Origin: Gemmatimonadetes bacterium T265
Lineage (GTDB): Bacteria > Gemmatimonadota > Gemmatimonadetes > Gemmatimonadales > Gemmatimonadaceae
DNA: 64,000 nt
Direction: 5' to 3'
NCBI GenBank assembly: GCA_019973575.1
Contig: BPUI01000003.1
Span: forward strand, 62,001 to 126,000
Positions 8,697 through 18,851 of this stretch are shown one piece after another. The position numbers and the translations under genes are program-made. The notes under the pieces were generated by a model, which did no database searches, was not told where the DNA came from, and worked only from the letters and a program-made list of their open reading frames with translations. Numbering within the stretch: the first letter of the stretch is position 1; every line of letters begins with the position of its first letter.

Positions 8697-8749
8697 GCCG
8701 GTCGGGCGTGTTAGGTTCGTCACGTAACACGCCCGACCGGCCTACCACC
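8689..8749. terminator. Perfect 25-bp hairpin between the BlaI gene and the ATPase gene
   Basis: Arms 8689-8713 and 8725-8749 are perfect reverse complements (25 of 25) with an 11-nt loop (8714-8724). There is no T-run, as is common for terminators in very G+C-rich genomes. It overlaps the BlaI stop and lies just before the next gene, so termination or insulation is plausible. A miniature palindromic element is the alternative. Confidence 0.6.
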
Positions 8750-8771
8750 GCCTCCTCGCCCGACCCGCCGC

Positions 8772-10187
8772 ATGCCCCCGCGCCGCCCGGCCCCCGCCAC
8801 CCTACCCGACGGCCCGGCGCCGATCCCGAACCGCTGGACCGCGTTCGGCCTCGAGGACGACCCGTTCTTCCAGGAGGAGCTCGGGCCTCGCGCCACCGAC
8901 GCCTACCCGGTCGAGCGCTACTTCGTGGGCCGCGCCGAGGAGGTCCGCGCGCTCGTCGCCCGCGTCGGCGGCGCGCGGAGCAGCCGCACCGTGGTCGAGG
9001 GCGACGCCGGCGTGGGCAAGACCAGCTTCGTCAACCGCGTCAAGCACGACCTGGCCGCCCACGGCGTGCGCACCCACGAGCAGCCGGTCCGGGTCACGGC
9101 CGAGACGACGCTGCAAACGTTCGTGGGCGACTTGCTGCGCGTGCTGCTCGCGATGCACGCCGCCCGACTGTTAGGCGCCGGGCAGGCGCGCGGCGCGCCG
9201 GCCGCGGCCGACGTGGTGGATGCCGGTCTCTGGGCCAAGATCACGCGCGTGGCGGAAGGCCAGTTCCTCCGCACGGGCGGCGTCGGCGCCGCCGGGTTCT
9301 CGGTGAGCGCTGGCGCGACCAACGTCGCCCCGCAGCTCGGCGGTGACCTCTACCACGACGAGATCCGCGCCGCCGTGCGCGACCTTGCCGGTGCGAACGG
9401 GCGCCTGCTCCTCCACGTGAACAATCTGGAGAACCTGCGCGACGTGGGCACGGCCCGGGCGGCCACGCTCTTCCGGAACCTGCGCGACCTGCTGCTCATC
9501 CCGGGAGCGCACTGGCTGTTCGTGGGCCGGCCCGGCACCGCGGCCGACGTGTTCCAGGTGCACGCCGAGACCGACTCGGTGATGAGCGAGCCCGTGCTCC
9601 TCGACCCATTCGCGCCCGAGGAGGTCGCGGCCCTCCTCGAGCGGCGCTACCGCGAGCTCCGGCGCGGCATGCGCTTTACGGCGCCCGTGGAGCCCGCGGC
9701 AGCCGCGGCGCTCTACCGCCGCTACCTGGGCGACCTCCGGAACTTCCTGCGGCTCCTGAGCACCGCGAGTGAGCGCGCGCTGCATCCCGACGGGGGTCGG
9801 CCGATGACGGAGGTCGAGGTCCTCGCGGCCGTGGCGCCCCGGTACCGGGCGCGGCTCGCGCGCGACCTCGGGTCGGACGACTTCGACGCGCTCCGCCGCA
9901 CCCTGGCCGCCCTGGTCGGCGAGGGCGGGCCCACACCCGCGGGACGTCCGACGCGCGCGCGGGCCGGGGCACGCCTCACGCGTGCCGTCGGGCCGGGGCT
10001 GTTGCCCGAACTGCGCGCCGCGGACGTCGCGCACGCGACGGGGCTCTCGCGCCCGGCGGCCGGCGCGCTCGTCGCGCGGCTCGTGGCGAAGCGGGTGCTG
10101 CGCCCGACGCGCGACGACCACACCGGGCGCTACCACGCCGTCGCCGGCCAGGTGACGGTGGCGCTCGAGTCCGTCCTGAACGCCTAA
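8772..10187 (+). CDS. P-loop ATPase with C-terminal winged helix (AAA/Orc-like)
   Basis: 471 residues. A Walker A motif (GDAGVGKTSF, near residue 77) sits in an AAA_16/AAA_22-type fold. The following Walker-B-like strand reads LLLHVNNLEN, with Asn in place of the usual acidic residues. An arginine-finger-like LFVGRPG and the C-terminal region VAHATGLSRPAAGALVARLVAKRVLRP (a winged helix) complete the Orc1/Cdc6-like or STAND-like layout. Only 6 bp separate it from the next gene, a giant nuclease-like protein, so the two probably work as a pair. Function is not known; a defence role is inferred from the pairing only. Confidence 0.7.
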   Translation: MPPRRPAPATLPDGPAPIPNRWTAFGLEDDPFFQEELGPRATDAYPVERYFVGRAEEVRALVARVGGARSSRTVVEGDAGVGKTSFVNRVKHDLAAHGVRTHEQPVRVTAETTLQTFVGDLLRVLLAMHAARLLGAGQARGAPAAADVVDAGLWAKITRVAEGQFLRTGGVGAAGFSVSAGATNVAPQLGGDLYHDEIRAAVRDLAGANGRLLLHVNNLENLRDVGTARAATLFRNLRDLLLIPGAHWLFVGRPGTAADVFQVHAETDSVMSEPVLLDPFAPEEVAALLERRYRELRRGMRFTAPVEPAAAAALYRRYLGDLRNFLRLLSTASERALHPDGGRPMTEVEVLAAVAPRYRARLARDLGSDDFDALRRTLAALVGEGGPTPAGRPTRARAGARLTRAVGPGLLPELRAADVAHATGLSRPAAGALVARLVAKRVLRPTRDDHTGRYHAVAGQVTVALESVLNA

Positions 10188-10193
10188 CGCGTC

Positions 10194-13100
10194 ATGCCTG
10201 CTCTCGTGCTCGCCGACGCGCAGGACCTGGTGCGGTGGGCGGCCACGCGCCGCGCCCAGGAACTCTTGCCCGCCCTCGTCCGCCGCCTCGTCCACGCCAC
10301 GACCACGACCGCGACCCACGTCGGCTTGCCCTCGGGCGAGGCCGTGCAGCTCGGCGGCTACGACGGGGTGGTGACCACCGACGAGGACCACCCCGCGGTG
10401 CCGCGGGGCATCTCGGTGTGGGAGATGGGTACCAACCAGGACGTCGCGACGAAGGCGAACGGCGACTACGCCAAGCGCACCGCCGCGCCGCCCGTGAGCG
10501 ACGTCGGGGCGATTACGCCGGCGCAGACCACCTTCGTGTTCGTCACGCCGCGGCGGTGGCCGGGGAAGGCCGCGTGGGCGGAGGCCCGCCGAGCCGAGGG
10601 CGCCTGGCGCGACGTACGCGCGCTGGACCCGGACAACTTGGAAGGCTGGCTGGAGCAGGCCCCGGCCGTCCACGTCTGGCTGTCCGAAGTGCTCGGCAAG
10701 CGGCCGAGCGGCGCCGACGACCTCGAGGCGGTGTGGCGGGACTGGGCCGAGGCGACGGCACCGCCGCTCTCCCGGGCGCTCATGTTCGCGGGCCGCGAGC
10801 CGACCCGCGACGCGTTAGCGGCGTGGCTGCGCGGGGAAGACGGGCGCCCGACGCTCGGCGTAGAAGCCGAGTCGCCCGAGGAGGCCGTCGCGCTCGCCGC
10901 GGCAGCGCTCCAAACCATCCCAGAAGCAGATCGGGCGGCACTACTGGCGCGCACGGTGCTGGTCCGCGACACCGCCGCGTTCGCGCATTTGGCCGCGACC
11001 GACGCGCTGCTCACGATCGTCACCGCGTTCCCGGCCGGCGACCTCGCGCAACGCGCGGTCCGGCAGGGACACCGCGTGCTCCTCGCGCTCGCGCCGGGGT
11101 CGGGCGTGACCGCGACGCTCACCGTCCCGCGGCTGCACCGCGACGAGGCGGCGCAGGCGCTGGAGACGATGGGGATCGCGCGCGCGCCCGCGACCTCGGC
11201 GGCCTCGCCAGGCGGAGCGTGCTCGCCCTCCGCCGCCGGCTCGCGACGAGTGCGAGCGTCAGCCGGCCCGCGTGGGCCGCCCCCGACGTGGGGCCGGGTC
11301 TCGTCCCCATGCTGCTGCTGGGCGGGTTCGACGAGACGATTGCGGGCGACCGCGAGGCGCTCGCGGCTCTCGCCGAGGAGCCAGACGACGTCGTCGTCGC
11401 CCGCCTGGTGCGGTGGGCGGCGGAGGCCGATCCGCCGGTCCGCCGAGTGGGCGGCGTGTGGTATCTGGTGTCCAAGGCCGACGCCTGGGAGGCCCTCCAC
11501 CGCTTCCTCACACGCGATGTGCTGGAGCGCTTTGCGGCCGTCGCGCTGGCGATCCTCGGCGCGCCCGACCCGGCGTTCGAGCTGCCACCCGACCAGCGGT
11601 GGGCCGCGGGGCTGTACGGGAAAAAGCGCCAGTATTCCGGGCTACTGGCGCGGAACGTCGCCGACACCCTCGCGCTGTTAGGCGCCCGCGGCGACATCGT
11701 GCGCCTGGGTGGGGGCGCGACGGCCGCGACCACCGCCGCGCGCGTCGTGCGCGATCTCTTCGAGGCCGCGGGCCGGGACTGGACGCGCTGGGCAGCATTT
11801 GCCCACGTGCTGCCGTTGCTGGCGGAGGCGGCGCCCGACGAGGTGCTCGCGGCGCTCGAGGCCGGGCTCACGGGCGACGACGCGCCGGTGATGGACCTCT
11901 TCGGCCACGACACCGGGCATTGGAGCGCGGGGCCGCTGCACACGGAGCTCCTCTGGGCGCTCGAGCGCATGGCGTGGAGCCCCGACCTGTTAGGCCGCGC
12001 CGCGCTCGTCTTGGCGGAACTCGCCCGCCGCGACCCCGGCGGGAAGTACGCGAACCGCCCGGGGGCGAGTCTGCGCACGATCTTCCTGCCGTGGCTGCCG
12101 CAGACGGCCGCGCTGCTCGACGCGCGGCTCGCGGTCCTTGACACACTCCGGCAACGCGAGCCGGCCGCCGCGTGGAGCCTAATGGTTAGGCTGCTGCCGA
12201 CCCTGCACGACCACAGCATGCCGACGACCGCACCGGACTGGCGGGACTGGGCACCCGAGGTACCGCAACGGGTGACGAACTTGATACTGGAGCGCCACGC
12301 GAACGAAATAGTGCGGCGGCTGCTTGAGGACGCGGGCACGGACGGCGCCCGCGGGGCGGCGCTCGTCGAGGCGCTCGACGACGTGCCCGGCGAGGCTCAC
12401 GATGCGATCCTCGCGGGTCTGGAGCGCCTCGCCGGCGAGCCGCTGCCCCCCGCCGGGCGGCGCCGAGTCTGGGGCGCACTCCGCACCTTCCTGAATCGCC
12501 ACCGCTCGGTGCCCGAGGCGGACTGGGCGCTCCCCGCCGAGCGCTTGGCGGCGATCGACGCGGTATTCGGGCGCTTCGAGCCGGAGGACGTCGTCGACCG
12601 TCACGCGTGGCTCTTCTCGAACCGCCCCGCACTGCCGGAGGGGCGGGAGCACGACTGGAAGGCGCAGCATCAGCTGCTCGAAACGCGGCGCGTCGAGGCG
12701 GCACGCGCCCTGTACACGACCCGTGCGCCGTCCGATCTGATCGCCCTCAGCACGACGCTGGAGCAGCCGGGGGCGCTCGGCGCCGCGCTCGCCGAGAGCG
12801 GGGCAATCGTGTCCGACGCAGACGTAGCGGCCCTGGCGGGCGAGGCGCTCGCGGACGAGCGGCCCGGAGCGCGCGCGTTCGGCCGCGGATTCTTGGGCAC
12901 CCTCGTCCACCGGCGCGGGTGCGATTCGCTCTTCGATCTCCTGAACACTTACGGAGGCGGGTAGTCCGATGTCGTCCGCGCCGAAGCGTTACTCGTGCTG
13001 CCGGCGGGACCGGCGACGTGGGCCGAGGTCGACCGGCTCCGGCCGGAAGGGCAAGCCCAGTACTGGCGGCAGATGCCGAATTATTGGGTGGGTCCCGCCG

Positions 13101-14080
13101 ACGTCGACCGAGCGATGACGGCACTCGTGCGCCATGGTCGGCCGCACGCCGCCGTCGATCTCGCCGCGATGCACGTCATGCGGGAGCGCCGCACAACGAC
13201 GGACGGGGCTGGGTCGGACGACACGGAGGCGGACGGTTCAGGGACACAGGGGTCGGAAGCCGAGCGTGCGCCGACGGTTTCGACCGATATCATTGCCGCC
13301 ACGCTGCTCGCCGCGGTCCAGGTGGCGGAGGACTCCAACGGCGCCCGAAGCTCAGGCTACGAGTTGCGTACGCTCTTCGACGCGCTCGACCGGGCGGTGG
13401 CGCGCGGCGAGCTCGACGAGACGGAGGTCGCCCGCCTGGAGTTGCTCTATTTGCCGGCGCTGTCGAATGAGCGTACCCCCACGGTCCTGCATCGGCAGCT
13501 GGCGCGCGACCCCGCCCTCTTCGTGGAGGTGGTGTGCCTCGCCTACCGCGAGGAGGGTCTGCCCGCCCGCGACCTGAGCGACGGGGAGGCGCTCAGCGCG
13601 CGCTTAGCGTACGAGCTTCTGCAGGGTTGGCGCGCGCTCCCGGGCGACCCGGCGAACGCCGACGGCGGAGACGCGCTCGGCCGGTGGGTGCGCGACGCAC
13701 GCGAGCGGCTGACGCAGTCCAACCGCCGTCCGATCGGGGATGTGCTGATCGGCCAGGTGCTCAGCGGGTCGCCCGGCGGCGCGGACGGGGCGTGGCCGCC
13801 CGAGTCGGTGAGGAACCTGATCGACGACCTTCGGAGCGAGGACCTCGAACGCGGGCTGTGGACCGGCACGTTCAACCAGCGCGGCGTCGTCACGAAGCAC
13901 CCGCTCGCGGGCGGAGCGCTGGAGCGGGAGATTGTTGCGCGGTACGAAGCCGACGCCGCGAGCATCGCGGCGCGCTGGCCGAGGACCGCCGCCATGCTCC
14001 GCGCGTTTGCGGCGAGGTATCGGGACGACGCCAGGCGCGAGGACGACGAGGCGGAGCTGCGGCATGACCTGGACGTCTGA
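10194..14080 (+). pseudogene. Giant (about 1,295-codon) nuclease-like protein, broken by one frameshift and one amber codon
   Basis: Reading starts at ATG 10194. The N-terminal 190 residues look like a PD-(D/E)XK nuclease domain (QLGGYDGVVTTDEDHP, then SVWEMGTNQDVATKANGDYAKRT and TTFVFVTPRRW), a pattern seen in Mrr-like restriction proteins. Near 11177-11190, in an alternating GC run, the frame shifts and coding continues in the second frame with a helical-repeat-like body to TAG at 12962-12964. After that amber the same frame goes on uninterrupted to 14080. Protein-like composition on both sides argues for recent breakage, sequencing error or recoding rather than three genes. It follows the ATPase by 6 bp. 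Confidence 0.6.
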
Positions 14081-14248
14081 CATCACTGGCGGGCACGACG
14101 GTCCGTTATGCGACAGACACTCGCGTGTCTCACGCATCAGGCGAAATCCGAGCCCCGACGAGTTCTGATCTGGCGGTGCGCCCCTCGCCGCTTCGCCTCG
14201 AAACTCGTCTGCGCCTGCCCGGCGTGGGACGCTGCCGCTCCGCGCCCG

Positions 14249-17014
14249 CTACCCGCCCGCGGCGAGCCGCGCGAAACGTGCGGTGCCGCGCAGCGGGGCG
14301 AACGTCGGGTCGAGGCGCAGCCACCCTGGCGAGAGATAGTACGGCAGGCGGAGGAGCGGCTCCAGCACGTCGAGCGCCTGCGCCGGCCGGCCGGTCAGGA
14401 GGTACACGCGCGCGAGCTGGTGCTGCAGGTAGGCGCCCACGACCGCGTCCTGCGCCACCGGGAGCAGCGCCGCCCCGCGTTCGGCCGCGGCCACCGCTTC
14501 CGCGGGCCGCCCGAGGGTCGCCAGCGCGAGCCCGTCGACGACCCACCGCTGCGCGTCGGTCGGCGTCGCGCGGAGCTGCGCCTGGAGGGCGCGGTGGGCC
14601 GTATCGGCGTACGCGCGGGCATGCGCGGCGTCGCCCCGGAGCGCGTAGGTCTGCGCGAGCACCCACCCCCACGTGGCGCGGTCGCCGTCGAACGCCGCCG
14701 GCCCGAGCGCGAGCAGCCGCCGTTGGTCCGCGTCGTTCAGCACCCAGACCAGGTCCCAGTAGGTGCCCACGTAGGCCACGAGCGCGTCGCGGTCGACCTC
14801 GGGCGGCACGGCCGCGAGCACCCGCCGCGCCCCGGCGAGGTCGCCCTGCGCGAGGGCGACCGCCGCGCGCACGTCGATGAGCGAAGGATTCGCCGGCGCG
14901 AGGGCCAGCGCGCGCTCGGCCGCGGCCCGCGCCTCCGGGTAGCGCCGCGTGAAGAGGAGGGCGACGCTGAGCCCGCGGGCGAGCGCCACGGCGCGCGGGT
15001 CGCGCGCGACCGCGGTCTGGAGGTCCCCGATCTGGTCGGCGACCCGCCCCAGCCGGCCCTCGACGTCCGTCAGCCTGGCCAGCACCTCGGCGTCGCCCGG
15101 GGCGAGCCGGCGCGCGGCCGTGAACGCCGCCAGCGCCCGGGCGTTGTCCTGCGCCACCCACGTGTAGTAGTCGCCCCACGCGACCTGCCCGCCCGCGCGG
15201 GCCGGCGCGAGCGCGCGGGCGCGCGCGGCGGCTACGCGCGCCTCCTCGGCGAGCGCCGGGTCGGGCACGCCGGCGCCGTAGAGTAGCGCCGCGGCCTGCC
15301 CCCGCCGGGCCCACGCGTCGGCGAACGTCGTGTCGCGCGCGGTCGCCTCGGCGTAGGCACCGAGCGCGCGCCGGAGCGCGGCCGGGTCGACGCGCGCGAG
15401 GCCGTCGGCGGCCGCCTCGCCCCGGAGGTAGGCGTCGTAGGCGGCAGGGTTCGTGGTCGGCACCTCGGCCAGGTGCGCCCGGGTGCCCGCCCCGAGCGTC
15501 ACGTCCAGCGCGCCCGCGACCCGCTCGGCGATGTCGGCCTCCATCGCGAATACGTCGGCGGCGTCGGCGTCCAGCGCCCGCTGCCATCGGCTCACGGGGG
15601 CGCCGGCCCCGCGGACCTCGACTAGCTCGGGCGTGACCCGCACGCGCGTGGGTCGGCCCGCCGCGCCCGGCTCGCTCCGCACGGTGCCGGTCAGGAGGTA
15701 GCGCACGCCGAGTTCGGACGCGACCGTCTGCGGCGGCGTGGGCGCCCGGCCGGGGGCGGGACGGTACTGGTTGGAGCTCGCGCGGGCGATGACCGTGAGC
15801 CCCGGGACCGACGCGATGCGGGCGCGGACCTCGTCGGTGAGCCCGTCGGCCACGTACGCCTGGTCGGCCGGCCCGGCGTTCTCGAACGGGAGTACCGCCA
15901 CGCGAGGCGCCCCGGCGTCGACGTCTGGTGCTCCCGCCGGGGCACCGGCGTCCCCGAACGCGCCCGCCGCGTGCCGCCACGCGACCCCGCCCGCGGTGGC
16001 CAGGACGAGCGCGGCGGCCACCGCGGCGAGCGCGCGGCCCCGGGGCGCGCGCGCGCCCACCGGGGCAGTGGTGCCGGCAGCGCGGACGCCGTCGAGCGCC
16101 GCGAGGAGCGCGCCGGCCGACGTCGGCCGCGCCGCGGGGTCCTTCGCGAGACACTGGGCCACGAGGGCCGCGAGCGTCGGCGGCACCGGTGGCGTGGGCA
16201 GCGGCGCCGGCACCTCGGCCAGGTGCGCCGTCAGGAGCTGCTGCGGCGAGGTCTTCCCAGCGAACGGGTGGCGGCCGGCCAGCAGCTCGTAGGCCACCAC
16301 GCCCCACGCGTACACGTCCGCCCGGGCGTCCACCGCCTCGCCCGCGGCCTGCTCCGGTGCCATGTAGGCCGGGGTGCCGAGGGCGGTGCCCAGCCGCGTG
16401 AGCGTCGCGGCCGGCGCGCCGGCCGGGTCGCCGGGTGCATCGGCGCGCGCCTGCGGGGCGCCCGCGTGCGGGGTTGTGGCCGTCGTTGCGGCCGCGAGCG
16501 CCTTGGCGATACCGAAGTCGGTCACCACCGCCGTGCGTCCGCTGAGGAGGATGTTCTCCGGCTTAATGTCCCGGTGGATGATGCCGCGCGCGTGCGCGTA
16601 GTCCAGGGCCGTGGCGACGTCGCGCAGGATCGACACGGCCTCGCCGAGCGGGACGGGACTGCCCTGGGCCGTCTGCGCGCGCAGGCGTGCCCGCAGGCTC
16701 TCCCCCTCCACGAACGGCATCGTGTAGTACGGGAGGCCGCCGACGGGCGGCGTCCCCGCCGTCACCCCGGCCGCGAGCACCGGGACGACGTGCGGCGCCT
16801 GCACCGCGGCCGCGAGCCGGGTCTCCCGGGCGAAGCGCTCGGCCGAGAGCCCCTCGGCCAGCTCGGGGGCGAGCACCTTGACGACCACGGCGCGGCCTAA
16901 CGCTTCCTCGCGGGCCACGAACACGCGGCTCATCCCGCCGCCGCCGAGCTCGCGGTCGAGCGTGTAGGCGGCGCCGAGCGCGGTCTGGAGCTGGGCGCGG
17001 AGGTAGTCAGGCAT
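14249..17014 (-). CDS. Membrane-anchored Ser/Thr protein kinase with TPR tail
   Basis: About 921 residues. The kinase domain (residues about 15-290) has the Gly loop ELGGGGMSRVFVARE, catalytic Lys in VVVKVLAPEL, HRDIKPENILL, VTDFGIAKAL and the APE-like GTPAYMAPEQAAGE with DVYAWGVVAYELLAGRHPF. A single transmembrane segment follows (ALAAVAAALVLATAGG), then an extracytoplasmic adenylate-cyclase-associated/TolB-N-like segment and TPR repeats to the end. This Hanks kinase plus TPR design is strongly expanded in Gemmatimonadota and Acidobacteria. I prefer the ATG (codon at 17012-17014) to a GTG nine bases upstream. A long Thr/Ala-rich insert sits in the activation loop. Confidence 0.9.
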   Translation of the reverse strand: MPDYLRAQLQTALGAAYTLDRELGGGGMSRVFVAREEALGRAVVVKVLAPELAEGLSAERFARETRLAAAVQAPHVVPVLAAGVTAGTPPVGGLPYYTMPFVEGESLRARLRAQTAQGSPVPLGEAVSILRDVATALDYAHARGIIHRDIKPENILLSGRTAVVTDFGIAKALAAATTATTPHAGAPQARADAPGDPAGAPAATLTRLGTALGTPAYMAPEQAAGEAVDARADVYAWGVVAYELLAGRHPFAGKTSPQQLLTAHLAEVPAPLPTPPVPPTLAALVAQCLAKDPAARPTSAGALLAALDGVRAAGTTAPVGARAPRGRALAAVAAALVLATAGGVAWRHAAGAFGDAGAPAGAPDVDAGAPRVAVLPFENAGPADQAYVADGLTDEVRARIASVPGLTVIARASSNQYRPAPGRAPTPPQTVASELGVRYLLTGTVRSEPGAAGRPTRVRVTPELVEVRGAGAPVSRWQRALDADAADVFAMEADIAERVAGALDVTLGAGTRAHLAEVPTTNPAAYDAYLRGEAAADGLARVDPAALRRALGAYAEATARDTTFADAWARRGQAAALLYGAGVPDPALAEEARVAAARARALAPARAGGQVAWGDYYTWVAQDNARALAAFTAARRLAPGDAEVLARLTDVEGRLGRVADQIGDLQTAVARDPRAVALARGLSVALLFTRRYPEARAAAERALALAPANPSLIDVRAAVALAQGDLAGARRVLAAVPPEVDRDALVAYVGTYWDLVWVLNDADQRRLLALGPAAFDGDRATWGWVLAQTYALRGDAAHARAYADTAHRALQAQLRATPTDAQRWVVDGLALATLGRPAEAVAAAERGAALLPVAQDAVVGAYLQHQLARVYLLTGRPAQALDVLEPLLRLPYYLSPGWLRLDPTFAPLRGTARFARLAAGG

Positions 17015-17330
17015 GGGGGCCACTCCAACCTACCGCCGTCCGAGCGCCGGCGTCCGGCCGGCGCGCCGGGCGGGACCCGCGTGGCGCACCGCCAAGCCCG
17101 CGAGCGGCCGTCGGGGGTGGTCCGGCGCGGCCGCCCGCGCGGCAGCGGGCGTCGGGGACCGTCGGGGGCCGACGGTGCGGCCGCCGACGTCGTCCCGCGT
17201 GGCCCCGTCCGCGTGGTTTCACCGCCGTCCTTTCGGGGTCGTGACCGTTGAAAAAAGCTGACTGGAGGTCGCTCCACCGGTCGTTCGGCAGCCTCCAATC
17301 GGCGACGCGGGACCGGAGCGGTCCCGAGCT

Positions 17331-18653
17331 TCACTCTTGGCTCGTGCGCTGCGCGAGCACGGCGTCGACGCCGGCGTGCCCCGACGGGAGGGTGACCGCG
17401 TCAGCCCGCGCCCCGGCAGCGAGCAGGTGCGCGACGACCCGCGGGTAGTCCACCGACGGAAGCGCGTCCGGGCGCGGGTCCTCGAGCGCCCGGCCGCCGT
17501 GCGCCGCCGCCCACGCCGTGGCGCCGAGCACCGTGCCGCCATAGCGGTTGCGCGCCTCCAGGGGCGCCCCGCGCGCGACGAGGGCGTCGATCACGTCGAG
17601 GTGCCCGCCCCACGCGGCCCAGTGGAGCGCCGTGAAGCCCTGCGCGTCCGCGCCGTCGAGCGGCACGCCGGCGTCGGCGAGGAGCTCGACCACACGCCGG
17701 TGCCCTAGCGCCGCCGCCCAGCCGAGCGCCCCGGTGCGCTCCGCAGCCCGCGCCGCGGCCGGCGCGCGCGGGAGCCGCAGCCAGCGGGGCAGCGCGCGTG
17801 CGGCGGCGCGCCGGCCGGCCCCGCCGTCGGTCCCGCCCGTGAGGAGCGACCGGACCCGTGAATCATCTCCCACGCCGGCCGCGGCCGCGAGGCTGTCGAC
17901 GCGAGCCCCGCGCCGCACGAGGGCCGCCGCCGCCGCGGCGTAGTGAAAGGCGAGCGCCGTTAGGAGCGGCGACCCGTCGTCCTCTGGCCCCTCGACGGAC
18001 GCGCCGTGGTCGACCAGCACGTCGACCAGCGCCGCTTGGAGCCCGGCCCGCGCGGGGTGCACGCTCGAGACGAGCAGCCCGAGCGGGGTCTGCGACGGGC
18101 CGCCGCCGTAGACGTCCGCCGACGCGTCCACCGCGGCGCCCGCGGCCAGCAGCGTGCGCGCGACGGCGACCGCGTTAGGCGGCGTGCGCTGGCGGTAGTC
18201 CTCGACCCCGTTCGCCGCGACGTAGTGTAGGAGCGTCGCCCGGTGGACGCGCGTCGAGCGGGCTCGGGCGAGGGCGGGGTCCTCGCCTACCAGGCGCGCG
18301 AGGGCGGGCAAGTCGCCGGCGACCACCGCGTCCGCGGCCGCCTCGAAACGCGCGATCGGGGCGTCGCGGAAGGCGAGCGCCTCGACGTGTGCGGCGAAGG
18401 CGGGCCAGCCCGCGAAGCCGTGCTCGCGCGCCACCACGTACTGCGCGTCGGCGAGCATTGGGGCCGGAGCGGGCGGCTCGGCGCTCGGATCGCCGGTCGC
18501 GCCGGCGGCGGCCCCTGCGGGGCCGAGCCGTGGGCACTGGCGGATGCGTTGTAGGGCGTCGGCGTCCCCGGCCTTTGCGGCGCGCAGGAGGTCCTTGGCC
18601 TGCTTGCGGTACTGCGCGAGGTCCGGGCGCGGCGGGAGTGCGACGGCGTCCAT
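17331..18653 (-). CDS. Ankyrin-repeat protein
   Basis: About 440 residues. The N-terminus (DLAQYRKQAKDLLRAAKAGDADALQRI) and the segment VVAREHGFAGWPAFAAHVEAL are a recognisable front end of bacterial ankyrin proteins. Ankyrin repeats follow, with motifs such as TLLHYVAANGVEDYRQ, GSPLLTALAFHYAAAAAALVRRGA, GALGWAAALGHRRVVELLADAGVPLDG and FTALHWAAWGGHLDVIDALVARGAPLEAR. The start is fixed by a very good Shine-Dalgarno, AAGGAGGAC, just upstream of the ATG (codon at 18651-18653). Probably cytosolic protein-protein interaction; the partner is unknown. It lies within the inverted-repeat-bounded unit with the transposase. Confidence 0.85.
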   Translation of the reverse strand: MDAVALPPRPDLAQYRKQAKDLLRAAKAGDADALQRIRQCPRLGPAGAAAGATGDPSAEPPAPAPMLADAQYVVAREHGFAGWPAFAAHVEALAFRDAPIARFEAAADAVVAGDLPALARLVGEDPALARARSTRVHRATLLHYVAANGVEDYRQRTPPNAVAVARTLLAAGAAVDASADVYGGGPSQTPLGLLVSSVHPARAGLQAALVDVLVDHGASVEGPEDDGSPLLTALAFHYAAAAAALVRRGARVDSLAAAAGVGDDSRVRSLLTGGTDGGAGRRAAARALPRWLRLPRAPAAARAAERTGALGWAAALGHRRVVELLADAGVPLDGADAQGFTALHWAAWGGHLDVIDALVARGAPLEARNRYGGTVLGATAWAAAHGGRALEDPRPDALPSVDYPRVVAHLLAAGARADAVTLPSGHAGVDAVLAQRTSQE

Positions 18654-18851
18654 ACAGTCCTCCTTTCGTGGCGCCTCGCGTCCGCCCACGCAGGCTGAAA
18701 GAAGGATGGCCGAGATCACTCGGCGGGTGCTTCACTCCAGGGGTGGGCACGGCCCTTTCCGCGGACTGGAGGCGCCCCTCGCGCTCGGCCACGACGTTAC
18801 GGCGCCGCCGCGGCCGGCGCAACAGTGCCGCCCCGCCGCCGCTACGTCGGC

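Noticed and set aside
8582-8716. GCCTAAC ... GTTAGGT pair about 135 bp apart as an attC site
   Set aside because: Only the outer heptamers pair; no L''/L' complementarity is seen, and the right end belongs to the perfect 25-bp hairpin.
14100-14170. Similarity of the 14.1-kb gap (CCGAGCCCCGACGAGTTCTG) to the 20.34-kb gap as a further copy of the dispersed repeat
   Set aside because: Only about 20 bp are alike and the GTTGTGCGACGGC core is missing at 14.1 kb; noted but too weak to list.
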